Of a DNA stretch of 64,000 nucleotides, positions 11,288-23,540 are shown piece by piece. Both the position numbers and the translations under genes were made by a program. The stretch's first letter is position 1. Every line of letters starts with the position of its first letter. Source of the stretch: Vespa crabro (taxonomy: Eukaryota > Arthropoda > Insecta > Hymenoptera > Vespidae); assembly GCF_910589235.1 (NCBI RefSeq), contig NC_060956.1, positions 3,666,400 to 3,730,399 on the forward strand. Direction: 5' to 3'. Under the pieces are notes generated by a model. That model made no database searches and was not told the DNA's origin. It saw only the letters and a list, made by a program, of their open reading frames with translations.

Positions 11288-11986
11288 TCTGATTTTTCGA
11301 TCAGTATCATATATATTACATATCTAATCATTGATATCTCTAAACATACAAAATCAAATTATTATATCGAAAATATTTGAACTCGAATCAACTATCGACA
11401 TAGCATAAAAACCAAGCTAACAAATTTTTTTCTAATTAGACTTTTTATATTTTTTGAGAAATATTTATTTATATATACATATATATATATATATATTTAG
11501 AAATTACATATGTAAATGTTTCAAAATTTAAAAAATGAAAAAAATTTACATTAATAAGACGTGATGTTATTCGATCATATATTTAAATATTTTATATACT
11601 AAACAATTTTTCAATGTGAACTCTCATTGTTTTTCTAGTGATTTTTATTTGATAATATTGCCTCTCCTTTATGACTAGTTTAGAACTTTTTTATCTTCAA
11701 AGCATTCTAAAGGAAATAACAAATATTTAGTAAACAGTATTATAAATTGTAATAAATATCAATATAAAAATCGATAAAGTCAAAAGCGAGACATTTTTAT
11801 TAAATAATATATTTGTTTTATAGAGAGTTCTTATGTATGTTTATTTAATCATTTAACTTATTCTAACAAAGGTGAAGAAACAATTAGGTTATGTGTAAAC
11901 AGAATTAAGAAAATAATAATTTACAATATATTGACATTTATCAATTGTATTAAACGAATTATTTTTTGTTTATTGCAAATAAGATT
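11288..11986. other. Intergenic, tubulin 3' end to SECp43 start
   Basis: The sequence is AT-rich, with an (AT)n tract near 11471-11498 and no convincing coding potential. It presumably holds the tubulin 3' UTR and the SECp43 promoter. Confidence 0.5.
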
Positions 11987-13318
11987 ATGTCGTCAGGACC
12001 AATGGTATTGTGTCAACTATGGATGGGTGGCGTAAGTATTTTATATATATATATAAAATTTTGTATTAAAACTTTTTATTTAAAATATGTTTTATACACT
12101 ATTACAACATCTATATTTGAATAAATTTCTAAATTTTTTATATTCTAACTATTTAAAATTAAAATATTTTTTATAGCTTGAGCCATACATGACGGAAAGT
12201 TTCATTATGAATGCCTTTCATAAAATGGGAGAACAGCCTCAAACTGTAAAAGTTATGAGAAATCGTTATACTGGTGAACCTGCTGGTTATTGTTTTGTAC
12301 ACTTTCCAACGGATGAAATGGCATTGGATGCTATGCATAAGCTTAATGGCAAAGCAATTCCTGGGTCAAATCCTGTTTGTATTTGAAAGAATTTTGGATA
12401 ATATAATATATAAATTATTAAGTTCTTTGTCATATATGATGATAAGATAATTTTTTTTGGATTTTGTTTAATTAATTAGAAAAATTTGTTCTGAATTATA
12501 GACTGTGAGGTTTCGTTTAAATCATGCGAGCACTACTGGTAAACCTGCTGCTGACAGAGAATTTAGTATTTGGGTAGGAGATTTATCCACAGATGTAGAT
12601 GACTATTCTTTGTATAGAGCATTTGCTGCAAAATATAATTCTATTAGAACAGCTAAAGTAATATTAGATAGTTCAGGATTTAGTAAAGGTTATGGTTTTG
12701 TAAGATTTGCAAACGAAGAAGAGCAGAAAAATAGTTTGGTGACGATGAATGGATATAGAGGATTAGGTACAAAATCTCTAAAAATTTGTAATGCTGTGCC
12801 AAGACCTTGGAATAAGATGTGAGAATAAACTTTAAGTAAAATTTTTATTATAAAAAATAATTATATAAAGAAATAATTATATAATGATTGTTCTCCTATA
12901 TATAGATCAACACCACCTCAATCATCATCAGAATATGCACCATCGAACATGAATTCTGAAGCATATAATTATTATGATACTTCCTCTTATTGGAACAGTT
13001 ACAGTGCCTGGCAGCAAGGTTATTATGAAAGTGAGCCAACATCAGATGCCTATAATAGTTATGTTTCTGATCAAAAACCAGAAGAAGATGAATTAGAATT
13101 AATTGGTATGTGTATCATTAAGAAAGAATTTGTATACATTCTTTTATAAATAACATGTATATTATTTTTAATTATTGATTTTATTATTTTCAGAACATTC
13201 TATTCCTTTGGATATTGATAAATTAAATAGGGAAATAATTGAACAAGATTACAATTTATGGGATGCTTTAGAAAGTTCCAAATGGATTCCTTGTGATACC
13301 ATAGAATTGTGTTACTAG
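11987..13318 (+). CDS. Trnau1ap: tRNA selenocysteine 1-associated protein 1 (SECp43)
   Basis: Five exons (11987-12031, 12177-12374, 12502-12818, 12906-13105, 13194-13318) give 294 aa. It has two RRM domains. RRM1 has RNP2 LWMGGLEPYM and RNP1 AGYCFVHF; RRM2 has RNP2 IWVGDLSTDVDD and RNP1 KGYGFVRF. These match SECp43, which associates with tRNA-Sec and the selenocysteine synthase complex in animals that make selenoproteins. A Tyr/Ser/Gln-rich low-complexity linker (YYDTSSYWNSYSAW) follows, then a conserved acidic C-terminal helix ending IELCY. The exon 3 donor AT|GTGAGA converts an apparent stop into the splice site. If the host is a hymenopteran, which as a group lost selenoproteins, the protein must serve another RNA-binding role. 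Confidence 0.95.
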
Positions 13319-13864
13319 TAATATTTTATTATATTACTTTTATTTTGGTATTTTTAATATTTTGTAAAATTCTTTTTGTAGTTGTAAATATTTAAATATT
13401 ACTCATAAAAAAAGTTAACTAGACATTAAAAATGAAAGGAAAATATAAATAAACCGAACGTTTTGTAGTGAATAATCAAAGAAAATGCTTATTAAAGCAA
13501 TTTGTTTTAATATTTGATATATCACTTTTGGTATATCACTTTATCATTATTATAATCATTGATTTATGGTAATTTAGTTTTGATATAAATAATACAATAT
13601 ACTTTTTTAGAGATATTAAAATGTAACTTCCATTTCCTTCTTATTTCTAACAGAACTCCTGCTGGAAATAATAGCTTAAGCGATTAGTTATTTCGTGCGT
13701 GTCCTATGTCACACTTACTTGTCGTTAGTTAGATTTAAATCGTTACTTCTAACAGAACTTAAAGAAACAACTCAAATACGATTTTTGTATTTGTAATAAG
13801 GTTTTTATAAAAAAAATAAAAAAATTTATATCAAAAGTTAAATAACACAGAAAATAAAACTAAG
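13319..13864. other. Intergenic, SECp43 to uncharacterised gene
   Basis: The stretch is AT-rich. Around 13640-13760 a short imperfect direct repeat (TTCTAACAGAACT at about 13646 and 13747) brackets a GC-richer patch that could be the promoter of the next gene. No reading frame is seen. Confidence 0.4.
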
Positions 13865-15332
13865 ATGATAATATATTATATTATAATTTTTGAAATGTTA
13901 TATTTTGGAAAAAATGTTAAAGGTGAATGGGTCGAAATTCCTGAGTTCTCAGATGAAAAGAAAGTTTACAGGTGTGTATTATATTACTTTATAATGTACA
14001 TTATATATATTATTAATTTATTTATATTATTATTAATAATTTATATATATTACAATACAATAAATATGTATAGTTGTTCTAATTCATTTCTGATATTGCT
14101 TTAATTTTCATAGAATTCCTTTTTCTAATCGTGACTATGAATACAAATTTATACGAAATGACGATAATAAAAGTTTTTTTCATAAGAAAGAAAACAGTAC
14201 GATTTATGAAAAACAACCGGAGATAAACATTCCATTAACACACAATTCGGACGTAAATATAACTCAATTATCAGTAACAGAATTAAATACTGGGACAGAG
14301 AAATATTTTGCGAACGTATCTTCTGATTATATTGTCGAGAATAATTGTGACATAAAAAATAATAGTTATGAAATGGTAAGAAGTATAATTTCAATTTTGC
14401 ATTTTTTAAGAAACATAATTACATGAAATATTGTACTTTATAATTTTATTTAAAAAATATATTTTTAGATCCTTTCGTTTATATCACATTATTATTTAAA
14501 TAAATTAAAGTAAATATTTGAAATATATTGTAGGATAAATTATTGATTGAATCCGATCCAATCAAATTAGAGGAACATATATCAGATACAAAAATGTATG
14601 ATACTAAAGAAGCTATAGTTAAACAACAATTACCATTGTCTAATAAAAATTTAAATGAAACTTTGAAAGAAGATAAAAACACCTTTCTAATGTATTTACC
14701 AACTGAAATATTAAAAAGTGTTCATAAAAATTTAAAATCTCAACCATCAAGTATAAAAGGCAAACTCCAATTTCTGAAATCATTTGAAAAGATATTATCG
14801 CTTGAAATAGGTAAATTATAAATAGATTATTTATTTTGTTAATATTAATCTCTTAAGTTAATTAAATATTAAGTGTATATAAATATTAAGTGTATTCTAT
14901 ATATATAGAAAAACTTTCTTATCAATATCATATTTAATTTTACATAGAATCTAGACTTATAAGATTTATAAATCCAAATCGCATAAAAAGAGGAAGTGAT
15001 CATTATGATCATGATGATTATGAAGATCATGGATTAGGTTTTCCTTCTTTAGAAGGTGCATTAATGGCTATTTCATTTCTTACATTTGCTGTCTATTTGG
15101 TTAGATTAGTTATGGTAAGTTGATTTTTAATGAAATTATAAGGCACATTTCAAATGTATAAAAAAAAATAAGGATAATTCTCATAAACTTTTAGCTTCTT
15201 TTTCGAAATAATGGAACTCAAGGTACTATTCCCACTGTACTTGTTGGTAAGAAAAAGAGATCAGTCGAAGAATTTAATGAAGAAACGGCAAGAATTCTTC
15301 ACAATGTGGATAATTTCATTTCTAATATTTAA
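13865..15332 (+). CDS. Uncharacterised single-pass membrane protein
   Basis: I do not recognise a named family. Five exons (13865-13971, 14114-14375, 14534-14810, 14948-15114, 15195-15332) join in phase to 316 aa. The N-terminus is hydrophobic (MIIYYIIIF) and could be a weak signal sequence. A long, polar, Asn/Lys/Glu-rich region follows (about 35-215). After IRFINPNRIKR comes a His/Asp-rich stretch (DHYDHDDYEDH), then one strong transmembrane segment (about 252-275, LEGALMAISFLTFAVYLVRLV). The short tail carries a basic KKKRS, a possible furin-like or cytosolic positive-inside signal, and ends NVDNFISNI. The C-terminal third looks far more constrained than the middle. The gene lies tail-to-tail with GNPAT, 250 bp apart. 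Confidence 0.8.
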
Positions 15333-15582
15333 TGATATTTTTATAAGAAATACAAACATGGAATGATACAAATTATATCCATTTTAATGTATAAATAGAT
15401 CATTTTTAAGCTGTATTTGTATGTATAAACATTTAATATATTACTAAGGTATTAATAATAAGTTATACTCTAATACGTCTACTACACAATTGTACATAAT
15501 TGATTATAAGAGAATCGAAAAATGAACATGTAGATATGTCCAAAAACAGTATAAATTTTGCGAATATATAGTACATATATTT

Positions 15583-18094
15583 TTATAATTTTGCTTGTAT
15601 ATGTACGGAAGTATTTAATGGTGATAAAGAAATATCACTATAAAATCCCAAAGGATGTAGTAATGGGAGCTGATGTAATTTTAAAATAAGATATTCCATT
15701 TGTATTTTATCTACAAAATAAATACCTTCTTTATCAGATGTTACAACAATACCTTGTTGTAAAAGATTAGACAATGTAGATTTAAAAAGATCAAGTGATA
15801 GACAGTATGGATGAGGACGAGAATTTTTTTCCTCAAATAATGCAATTTCTACTTGCTTCTGACATTCTCTCAATACTTTTTGGTTTGTTATAGTACCTAA
15901 TACTGATTCATTCCACTATAATAAGAAAAAAAGTTATAAATTAAAATAGTATTGTATTCAATATAAGACATATGTTTAATGTGTTCTTACATTTAATAAA
16001 GTAGTACAGGTGAAACACGCTGCGTCAATAAATGGTAATATAAGATTATGTAGAAGAGAAAACAATGCAGTTTTCTGTCCTGTAATTAAATCATTCTGAA
16101 TATATAAACAGCCTTCTTTCACCAAAATATCAATTGATTTTTTCCATTCTAAATTAAGTACAGAAGAACTTGCATTTAAAAATAATGCAAACTCTGTACT
16201 TAATAATTTTCTTAGTAGAACATATCGTTCAAAGGCTTTGTCTGAAAATATAAAAAGTGATAAAATAAATTTATGTTTATTATTTGTCGATTTAGCAATA
16301 TTGCAATTAAAAGTTACCAATATGAATACTGCCTAATCCAACTGTTGCAGTAATAATCCCTAATTTCGCAAGAAAAAATAAAGTAGGATTTACATAAATA
16401 GTTAAATTAATAGCTGGTACAGCTACTTCCATAGTACGTTTATTCAAATTATGTCCCTTTATATTTGTATATTTTTCTGATTTCATTTCTACATACATAT
16501 TTTTTAAGTTCAACATTTTTGATTCATCTAATGTAAGCAATTCTGAATGTGTTTCTAGTGATACTAATATTTCATTATATAATTCATCTGTAGTCATACT
16601 GTAACAAAAAAATTATTAAATTAAAAAAAAAAGTAATATATAATTTTATTTGTAGGAAAACTGTAGAAAAAATAAGATAATATTTACTTCTCAATTGAAG
16701 GATGAATCATAGCTCCTAATGATGAGAGCCAGTTTTTATACCATTTGTAATCTTCTGCCAATGTTTGAAGAGTGTATGGATTTGCAGGATACGTTTGTAC
16801 TCTTTCATTAAACAACAAAGCAATTATATTAAAAGTTGTAAGGATTGTATTTTTTTGATGAGTATATATTATGTCATATGCTAAGTTTTCTATAATAGTT
16901 GATGGTAATTTATAATCAGGATTTATAATCTTGGTTTTACGATCCTTTGATGTTATATATTGTGAGGCAGAAATAGGTTCGCCAATATTGAAAAATACTG
17001 ATCCATAAGAAACATGATTTTTTAACATAAGCAAAGATTGCAGGAAAGCAGTTGTTGTTTCTTTTGGCTTTGGCACCCCTAGTAGTTCATAGACAAATAA
17101 TTTTTCTTCTAGTGGGCGATCATAACTGATACTAATTGGAAGAAACTGAATCTCAGGTACAGTACTTTGAAGATAAGTGTCCAAAATGACAGATAAGAAA
17201 CCTAAATATATTAATATATGTAAATATATAATAATATATCACTCATAACATATTTTCACTGTAAAATAAAAAAAATATTTACCATATTTAGGTTCAATAC
17301 TTTTTTGACTTCTACTACGAGTACCTTCGATGAAAAATTCAATTGCTCTATCATTATGATTTACAAGATAGCTAACATATGCTTTAAAAATTTCTTTATA
17401 TAATAAATCATTAGAAAAACTACGTCTCATATAAAATGCTCCAGTTTTACGTAATATTTCTCCAATAAATCTCATTTGATAAAAATCCATCCCACTTGCA
17501 ATATTTGGTAATGACATATCGTAATTAAAGAGGATACATGATAGTAAAATAAAATCCAGATAACTTCTATGTGATGGTACATATATATATTGTACTTGAA
17601 AACTAGACATTTGTTTTTTTAAATTAAATATCATTCTTTCATTTATATAAAGATTGCGGAAGATTTTCTTCAAAGTTTTGATAATAAAGAAACCTAGATA
17701 AAGAAAAAATATTTAAAATTTAAAATAATTTAATCAATAATTATAATTACATGTCCAATGTTATCTTTTAACATGTTCATATTAAAAATGAATAAAATAT
17801 ACCTAGCCAACGAACTGTAGGTAAATGAGCCTTACTTGCCATTTCCTGCAAAATAGCATAAGCTTTTCGTTCAATAACATATGTATAAACATTTTGACTT
17901 TTTGCTAAATAACTAATCACTTCTTTTATGCGTGGACTATTTAATACTGTATTTATTATTTGATTTCTAGATAAATTTAATTCTGGTGGTAGCATATGAG
18001 GCATTTGTATTTTCATGAATCTAGAAACCCATGAAAAATCAGAATCTTTCCTTCTTTGCTCCAATAAATCAATCAATTCATTATTTTGTTGCAT
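15583..18094 (-). CDS. GNPAT: Dihydroxyacetone-phosphate acyltransferase (peroxisomal)
   Basis: Six minus-strand exons (18094-17803, 17693-17283, 17201-16688, 16598-16318, 16241-15991, 15915-15583) give 693 aa, close to the animal GNPAT length. It acylates dihydroxyacetone phosphate in the first step of ether-lipid (plasmalogen) synthesis in the peroxisome. Acyltransferase blocks are visible: HRSYLD (the HX4D motif, about residue 139), the substrate-binding block GAFYMRRSF, FIEGTRSRS, and FLPISISYDR. The last three residues are AKL, a standard PTS1 peroxisome-targeting signal. All six exons join in phase with consensus splice sites. It is divergent from ACTR6 and convergent with the uncharacterised gene. 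Confidence 0.96.
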
Positions 18095-19043
18095 TTTTAG
18101 ATATTTTATTACTTTTCTTTGTTTTCACCAAAGATCACGAATAATCTCTCAATGTTAATAATGTCTTTCCTTGGTAACTACAGAAACAGAATCTTTGAAA
18201 ATACAAAGTTCAATTTTTAATGTATGATAATTTAATGAAATAAAATATCATACGGTGATGTTTATAATATTAACATCACTAAAAACATATATGATGACAG
18301 ATAAATGCAATGTTTACATATCACGTAAGTACTTTGAAAACACAGTTATAATAAAAAAATCATATAATTAATAGATTCAATAAATATTCAATCTCTCTTT
18401 AAAATGCAAGACTTGCATATATTTAAATTTTAAGTAACACTTATTTCATGATAACGTGTACTTAATTCTTGTTGTTAAATAATCGATATTCCGATAAACG
18501 ATATACATTCTCGAGAGAAAATGATATGCTTTAAAGATTTATGCGAAAATAAGAAAAATAATAATAGATTATAAATATTCTAATGTTTTCTGAATTATTT
18601 CTTAATCGGTTAATTATCTGTATTTGATTTTTAACTAATTGTTTTTTTAAGGTTACACATCGATGTTGTGGATTTTAAGAATCTAATGGAAGTCACAAAA
18701 AAATATTTAATTAGAAAATAAAAAAGGAAGCAATACAAATATAAATTTATTACGCATTCTTAATGTATCTCAAATAAAAACTAAAATATTATATTAAACA
18801 TCATATATATAGATCAGAATTATATAGATTTATATTAATATAAATATAGTCTTTTGATTTTCCCGCGTTAAATTAAAACAGGAACGATAACTTGGCTATT
18901 TCACACCAAGTACCAACTATAGAAAACTATAGTTGGTTTATATTATTATTTTGAATATAATCAGTGATAAGTATTAGATTGACGATATCAGATATTAATG
19001 AAAACGGAGAAATATTATATAATTTGACATAATTGGACTAATT
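18095..19043. promoter_or_regulatory. Shared intergenic region, GNPAT / ACTR6
   Basis: The 950-bp gap between divergent start codons is AT-rich with no gene. Close to ACTR6 it holds a perfect inverted repeat at 18912-18937 (11-bp arms around AAAA). A second perfect inverted repeat (19024-19050) overlaps the ACTR6 start codon. Confidence 0.5.
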
Positions 19044-20398
19044 ATGTCAACCAAAATGACTAACCCTGCATTCATTTTTGACAATGGAGCATATACAATT
19101 AAAGTTGGACTTTCTACAGAAAATCCAAAGTAACTTTATGTTTATGAAATAAACAATAATGCTTGTTATATTCATAATTAATAATATTTAATTTTTTAAT
19201 ATTTGCAGAATAGTTCCTAACTGTATAATGAAAGCAAAAAGTGAACGTCGAAGACCTTTCATAGGAAATCAAATAGAAGAATGTAGAGATGCTTCTGGAC
19301 TATTTTATATTTTACCATTTCAGAAAGGATATCTTGTAAATTGGGATATTCAAAAAACTGTCTGGGATTATATATTTTCGAAAGAATGTTGTCCTGTTAA
19401 TTTAAATCAACTTTCTGTGATAATAACCGAACCGCCATTTAATTTTGCAAGTATTCAAGAGGCTATGACTGAGATCTTTTTTGAAGAATATGAATGTCAT
19501 AGTCTTCTTAGGGTAAATACAAGTAGCCTTTCGTGTTACAATCATAGAAGTGAAAGATCTGGAACTAAATGTTGTATAATAGTTGACACTGGATATAGTT
19601 TTACACATATTGTGCCATATGTAAATGGTATTAAAATCAAGGAAGGTATACGAAGAATAGATGTGGGTGGAAAACTTCTTACAAATCATTTGAAAGAAAT
19701 AATATCTTATCGACAATTACATGTTATGGATGAAACATATGTAATAAATCAAGCAAAAGAAGATTCTTGTTTTGTATCACAAGATTTTTATAAAGACATG
19801 GAATCTGCTAAGAAAAAGTTAGAAAATAATGACATTGTTAAGGATTATGTTTTACCAGATTATACAACATTGCGACGTGGCTTTCTTAAAAATCCAGAGG
19901 TTTCTAATGAACAACAAGCAGTACGTTTGAGCAATGAACGATTTGCGATACCTGAAATTCTTTTTCATCCATCTGATGTTGGTATTCGACAAATGGGTAT
20001 ACCTGAAGCTATTATAGATTGTTTGAGAGCTTGTGAAGAAGAAACATGGCCACATCTTTTGTCTAACATAGTGCTTACAGGTGGAAATGCAAAGTTTCCA
20101 GGTTTTCGAGACAGAGTATTTAAAGAAGTTAGAAGTCTTGCACCCTTTGATTATATGATAAATGTTTTTTCACCAGAGAAGCAAGTATTTTGTGTATTCT
20201 GTTATTATTTATGTATTACAGTAAAAAATTTTAATAAATTTACTAAGAAAAATATTTTTTATTTACAGTCCAATCACTTATGCATGGCATGGTGGGAAAG
20301 CATTATCAAAAGATCCAATATTTCCTAGTCTTCTTGTAACAAGGGAAGAATATGAAGAAGAAGGTCAATCACTTTGTTTTGAAAGATTTGATGTTTGA
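19044..20398 (+). CDS. ACTR6: Actin-related protein 6 (SWR1/SRCAP subunit)
   Basis: Three exons (19044-19129, 19209-20180, 20269-20398) give 395 aa, matching the family length of about 396. The protein has an actin fold with FIFDNGAYTIKVGL (first phosphate loop), IIVDTGYSFTHIVP (second loop) and VLTGGNAKFPGF (adenosine loop), plus the ARP6 signatures EPPFNFASIQ and, at the C-terminus, PITYAWHGG and VTREEYEEEG. ARP6 helps SWR1/SRCAP deposit H2A.Z. Exon 2 must end at 20180 to restore the ENPITYAW junction, so intron 2 has a GC donor (AA|GCAAGT) with an ordinary TTTACAG acceptor. Using the nearby GT six bases in would shift the frame and destroy the C-terminus. Confidence 0.96.
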
Positions 20399-20700
20399 TG
20401 AAATTGTTTAAACAAAAAAATTACGTATTTTTAATAAATATATATGCTTTTGTACAATATTTATTTTAATTGCTCTGATCTAAGTAAACAATGAACAATA
20501 AATATTAAGTCTAATTGCTCCTTATGTTCAGGATTATGTCTCATTATTTTGTCTTAAGCCTACAATAAATTGTTCTTAAGAAGAAGTATAATCTCGAGCT
20601 GAATTACACTAATAATATAAAATATGTATTTATTAAATATGATACATTTTTTAATGCATATTTCTTTAAATACTTGCAACGTTGACACAATGTATGTTTG
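20399..20700. other. ACTR6 3' flank
   Basis: AATAAATAT near 20431 is a candidate polyadenylation signal. Nothing else is seen before the satellite begins. Confidence 0.4.
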
Positions 20701-23540
20701 TCTTTATCTGAGCAATAGTACATTCGTCCAAACATTAAAGAGACGGTAACGTAGAGAAGCTTCAAATGATTTCAATTTAAAATTTCACTACTTAAAAATT
20801 TTAATCTCAGTTTTTATATTATTTAAACCATCTTTAATGTACACGTAATAAAATAAACTAATTTTTAAATAATATTGCATTCGTTTAAACATTAAAACTA
20901 CGGAAACGTGCAAGGAATTTAAAATAACATCAATATAAAATTCCAATACTTAACAATTTTAAACTCGAGGTAGTCGGCCTTGTACAATATAAACATAAGC
21001 AGTTCTTCGTTTAACTTTGGCTATTAGCTAGTTAGTTTTTTGTTGTACTCCGACGAGTGAACAACGAGACTCCCTTTTTCTAAACGCCAAATCTTTCTAA
21101 TACTAATACTTTCGCTAATTTTATAATTATTTAGAGAATCTTCCAAGTACGCGAGATAGAGAAAAGTAATATATAAACAATTATACATTTATTTAAACAT
21201 TAAAAAGACGGAAACGCGCGCGGGATTTAGAATAATTTTAATTATTTATTTCGGTACTTAAAAATTCTCGTTTCGGGGTAGTCGACCGTATATAATATAA
21301 ACATAAACGCGCTTTCTCTTAACTTTGACAGTTTACGAGTTAGTTCCCTCTTGCACTCCGACGTGTGCACATCCTGATTCTCTTTTTCTAAACGCGAAAA
21401 CTTATCAATTAATACTTTCACTAATTTTATAATTAATTAAACAATCTTTCAAGTACGCGGGATAAAGTAAAGTAATATTTAAACAATTTTACATTTATTT
21501 AAACAATAAAAACACGGAAACACGTGCGGGATTTAGAATAATTTTAATTATTTATTTCGGTACTTAAAAATTCTCGTTTCGGGGTAGTCGACCGTGTATA
21601 ATATAAACATAAACGCGCTTTCTCTTAACTTTGACAGTTTACGAGTTAGTTCCTTCTTGCACTCCGACGTATACACATCCTGATTCTCTTTTTCTAAACG
21701 CGAAAATTTATCAATTAATACTTTTGCTAATTTTATAATTATTTAAACAAACTTTAAAGTACGTGGGATAGAATTAAGTAATATTTAAACAATAGTACAT
21801 TTATTTAAACATTAAAAACACGGAAACGCGCGCGGGATTGAGAATAATGTTAATTATATATTCCGGTACTTAATAATTTTCGTTTCGGATTAGTTGACCT
21901 TGTGTAATATAAACATAAACGCGCATTCTCTTAACTTTGACAGTTTACGAGTTAGTTCCCTCTTGCACTCCGACGTGTGCACATCCTGATTCTCTTTTTC
22001 TAAACGCGAAAACTTATCAATTAATACTTTCACTAATTTTATAATTAATTAAACAATCTTTCAAGTATGCGGGATAAAATAAAGTAATATTTAAACAATT
22101 TTACATTTATTTAAATATTAAAAACACGGAAACACGTGCGGGATTTAGAATAATTTTAATTATATATTCCGGTACTTAATAATTTTCGTTTCGGATTAGT
22201 TGACCTTGTGTAATATAAACATAAACGCGCTTTCTCTTAACTTTGACAGTTTACGAGTTAGTTCTCTCTTGCACTCCGACGTGTGCACATCGTGATTCTC
22301 TTTTTCTAAACGCGAAAACTTATCAATTAATACTTTCACTAATTTTATAATTATTTAAACAAACTTTAAAGTACGTGGGATAGAATTAAGTAATATTTAA
22401 ACAATAGTACATTTATTTAAACATTAAAAACACGGAATCGCGCGCGGGATTGAGAATAATGTTAATTATATATTCCGGTACTTAATAATTTTCGTTTCGG
22501 GGTAGTCGACCGTGTATAATATAAACATAAACGCGCTTTCTCTTAACTTTGACAGTTTACGAGTTAGTTCCCTCTTGCACTCCGACGTGTGCACATCCTG
22601 ATTCTCTTTTTCTAAACGCGAAAACTTATCAATTAATACTTTCACTAATTTTATAATTATTTAAACAAACTTTAAAGTACGTGGGATAGAATTAAGTAAT
22701 ATTTAAACAATAGTACATTTATTTAAACATTAAAAACACGGAAACGCGCGCGGGATTGAGAATAATGTTAATTATATATTCCGGTACTTAATAATTTTCG
22801 TTTCGGATTAGTTGACCTTGTGTAATATAAACATAAATGCGCTTTCTCTTAACTTTGACAGTTTACGAGTTAGTTCCCTCTTGCACTCCGACGTGTGCAC
22901 ATCCTGATTCTCTTTTTCTAAACGCGAAAACTTATCAATTAATACTTTCACTAATTTTATAATTAATTAAACAATCTTTCAAGTACGCGGGATAAAGTAA
23001 AGTAATATTTAAACAATTTTACATTTATTTAAACAATAAAAACACGGAAACACGTGCGGGATTTAGAATAATTTTAATTATTTATTTCGGTACTTAAAAA
23101 TTCTCGTTTCGGGGTAGTCGACCGTGTATAATATAAACATAAACGCGCTTTCTCTTAACTTTGACAGTTTACGAGTTAGTTCCCTCTTGCACTCCGTCGT
23201 GTGCACATCTTGATTCTCTTTTTCTAAACGCGAAAACTTATAAATTAATACTTTCGCTAATTTTATAATTATTTAAACAGTCTTTCAAGTACGTGGGATA
23301 GAATGAAGTAATATTTAAACAATAGTACATTTATTTATACATTAAAAATGTCAAACGCGCGTGGGACTTAGAATAATTTTAATTTAAAATTTCGATACTT
23401 AAATATTTTCATCCCTTATTTGTTGGTCTTTTTTTTTATTAACATATGCGATATCTTTATGGACTCGTACTATTACCGAATCATTTCTCCTTTGTCTTTT
23501 GGCGAGTAAACATCGGAAGTATCTCAGGATGTCTTTGCTG
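20700..23540. repeat. 306-bp satellite array, about 8-9 units
   Basis: The anchor ACGGAAAC (with small variations) occurs at 21208, 21514, 21820, 22126, 22432, 22738 and 23044, exactly 306 bp apart each time. Diverged copies lie at 20900 and about 23350, and a partial one at 20743. Each unit has GC-rich islands (CGCGCGCGGG; TAAACGCGAAAA; CACTCCGACGTGTGCACATC) in AT-rich sequence, and a TATA-like element (TATAATATAAACAT) about 40 bp before a TTTGACAGTTTACG block. Two unit types are distinguishable: type A (CACGTGCGGGATTTAG with TTTTACATT) and type B (CGCGCGCGGGATTGAG with AGTACATT). Edge units are the most diverged, as expected for an array kept uniform by unequal exchange. No open frame persists across units. 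Confidence 0.97.

Noticed and set aside
20184..20268. GT donor for ACTR6 intron 2 (CAA|GTATTT)
   Set aside because: It gives SNHLCMAW in place of the family's PITYAWHGG and shifts the frame. The GC donor four bases upstream is correct.
20700..23540. CRISPR-like array
   Set aside because: The units are 306 bp and head-to-tail without unique spacers, in an insect nuclear genome.
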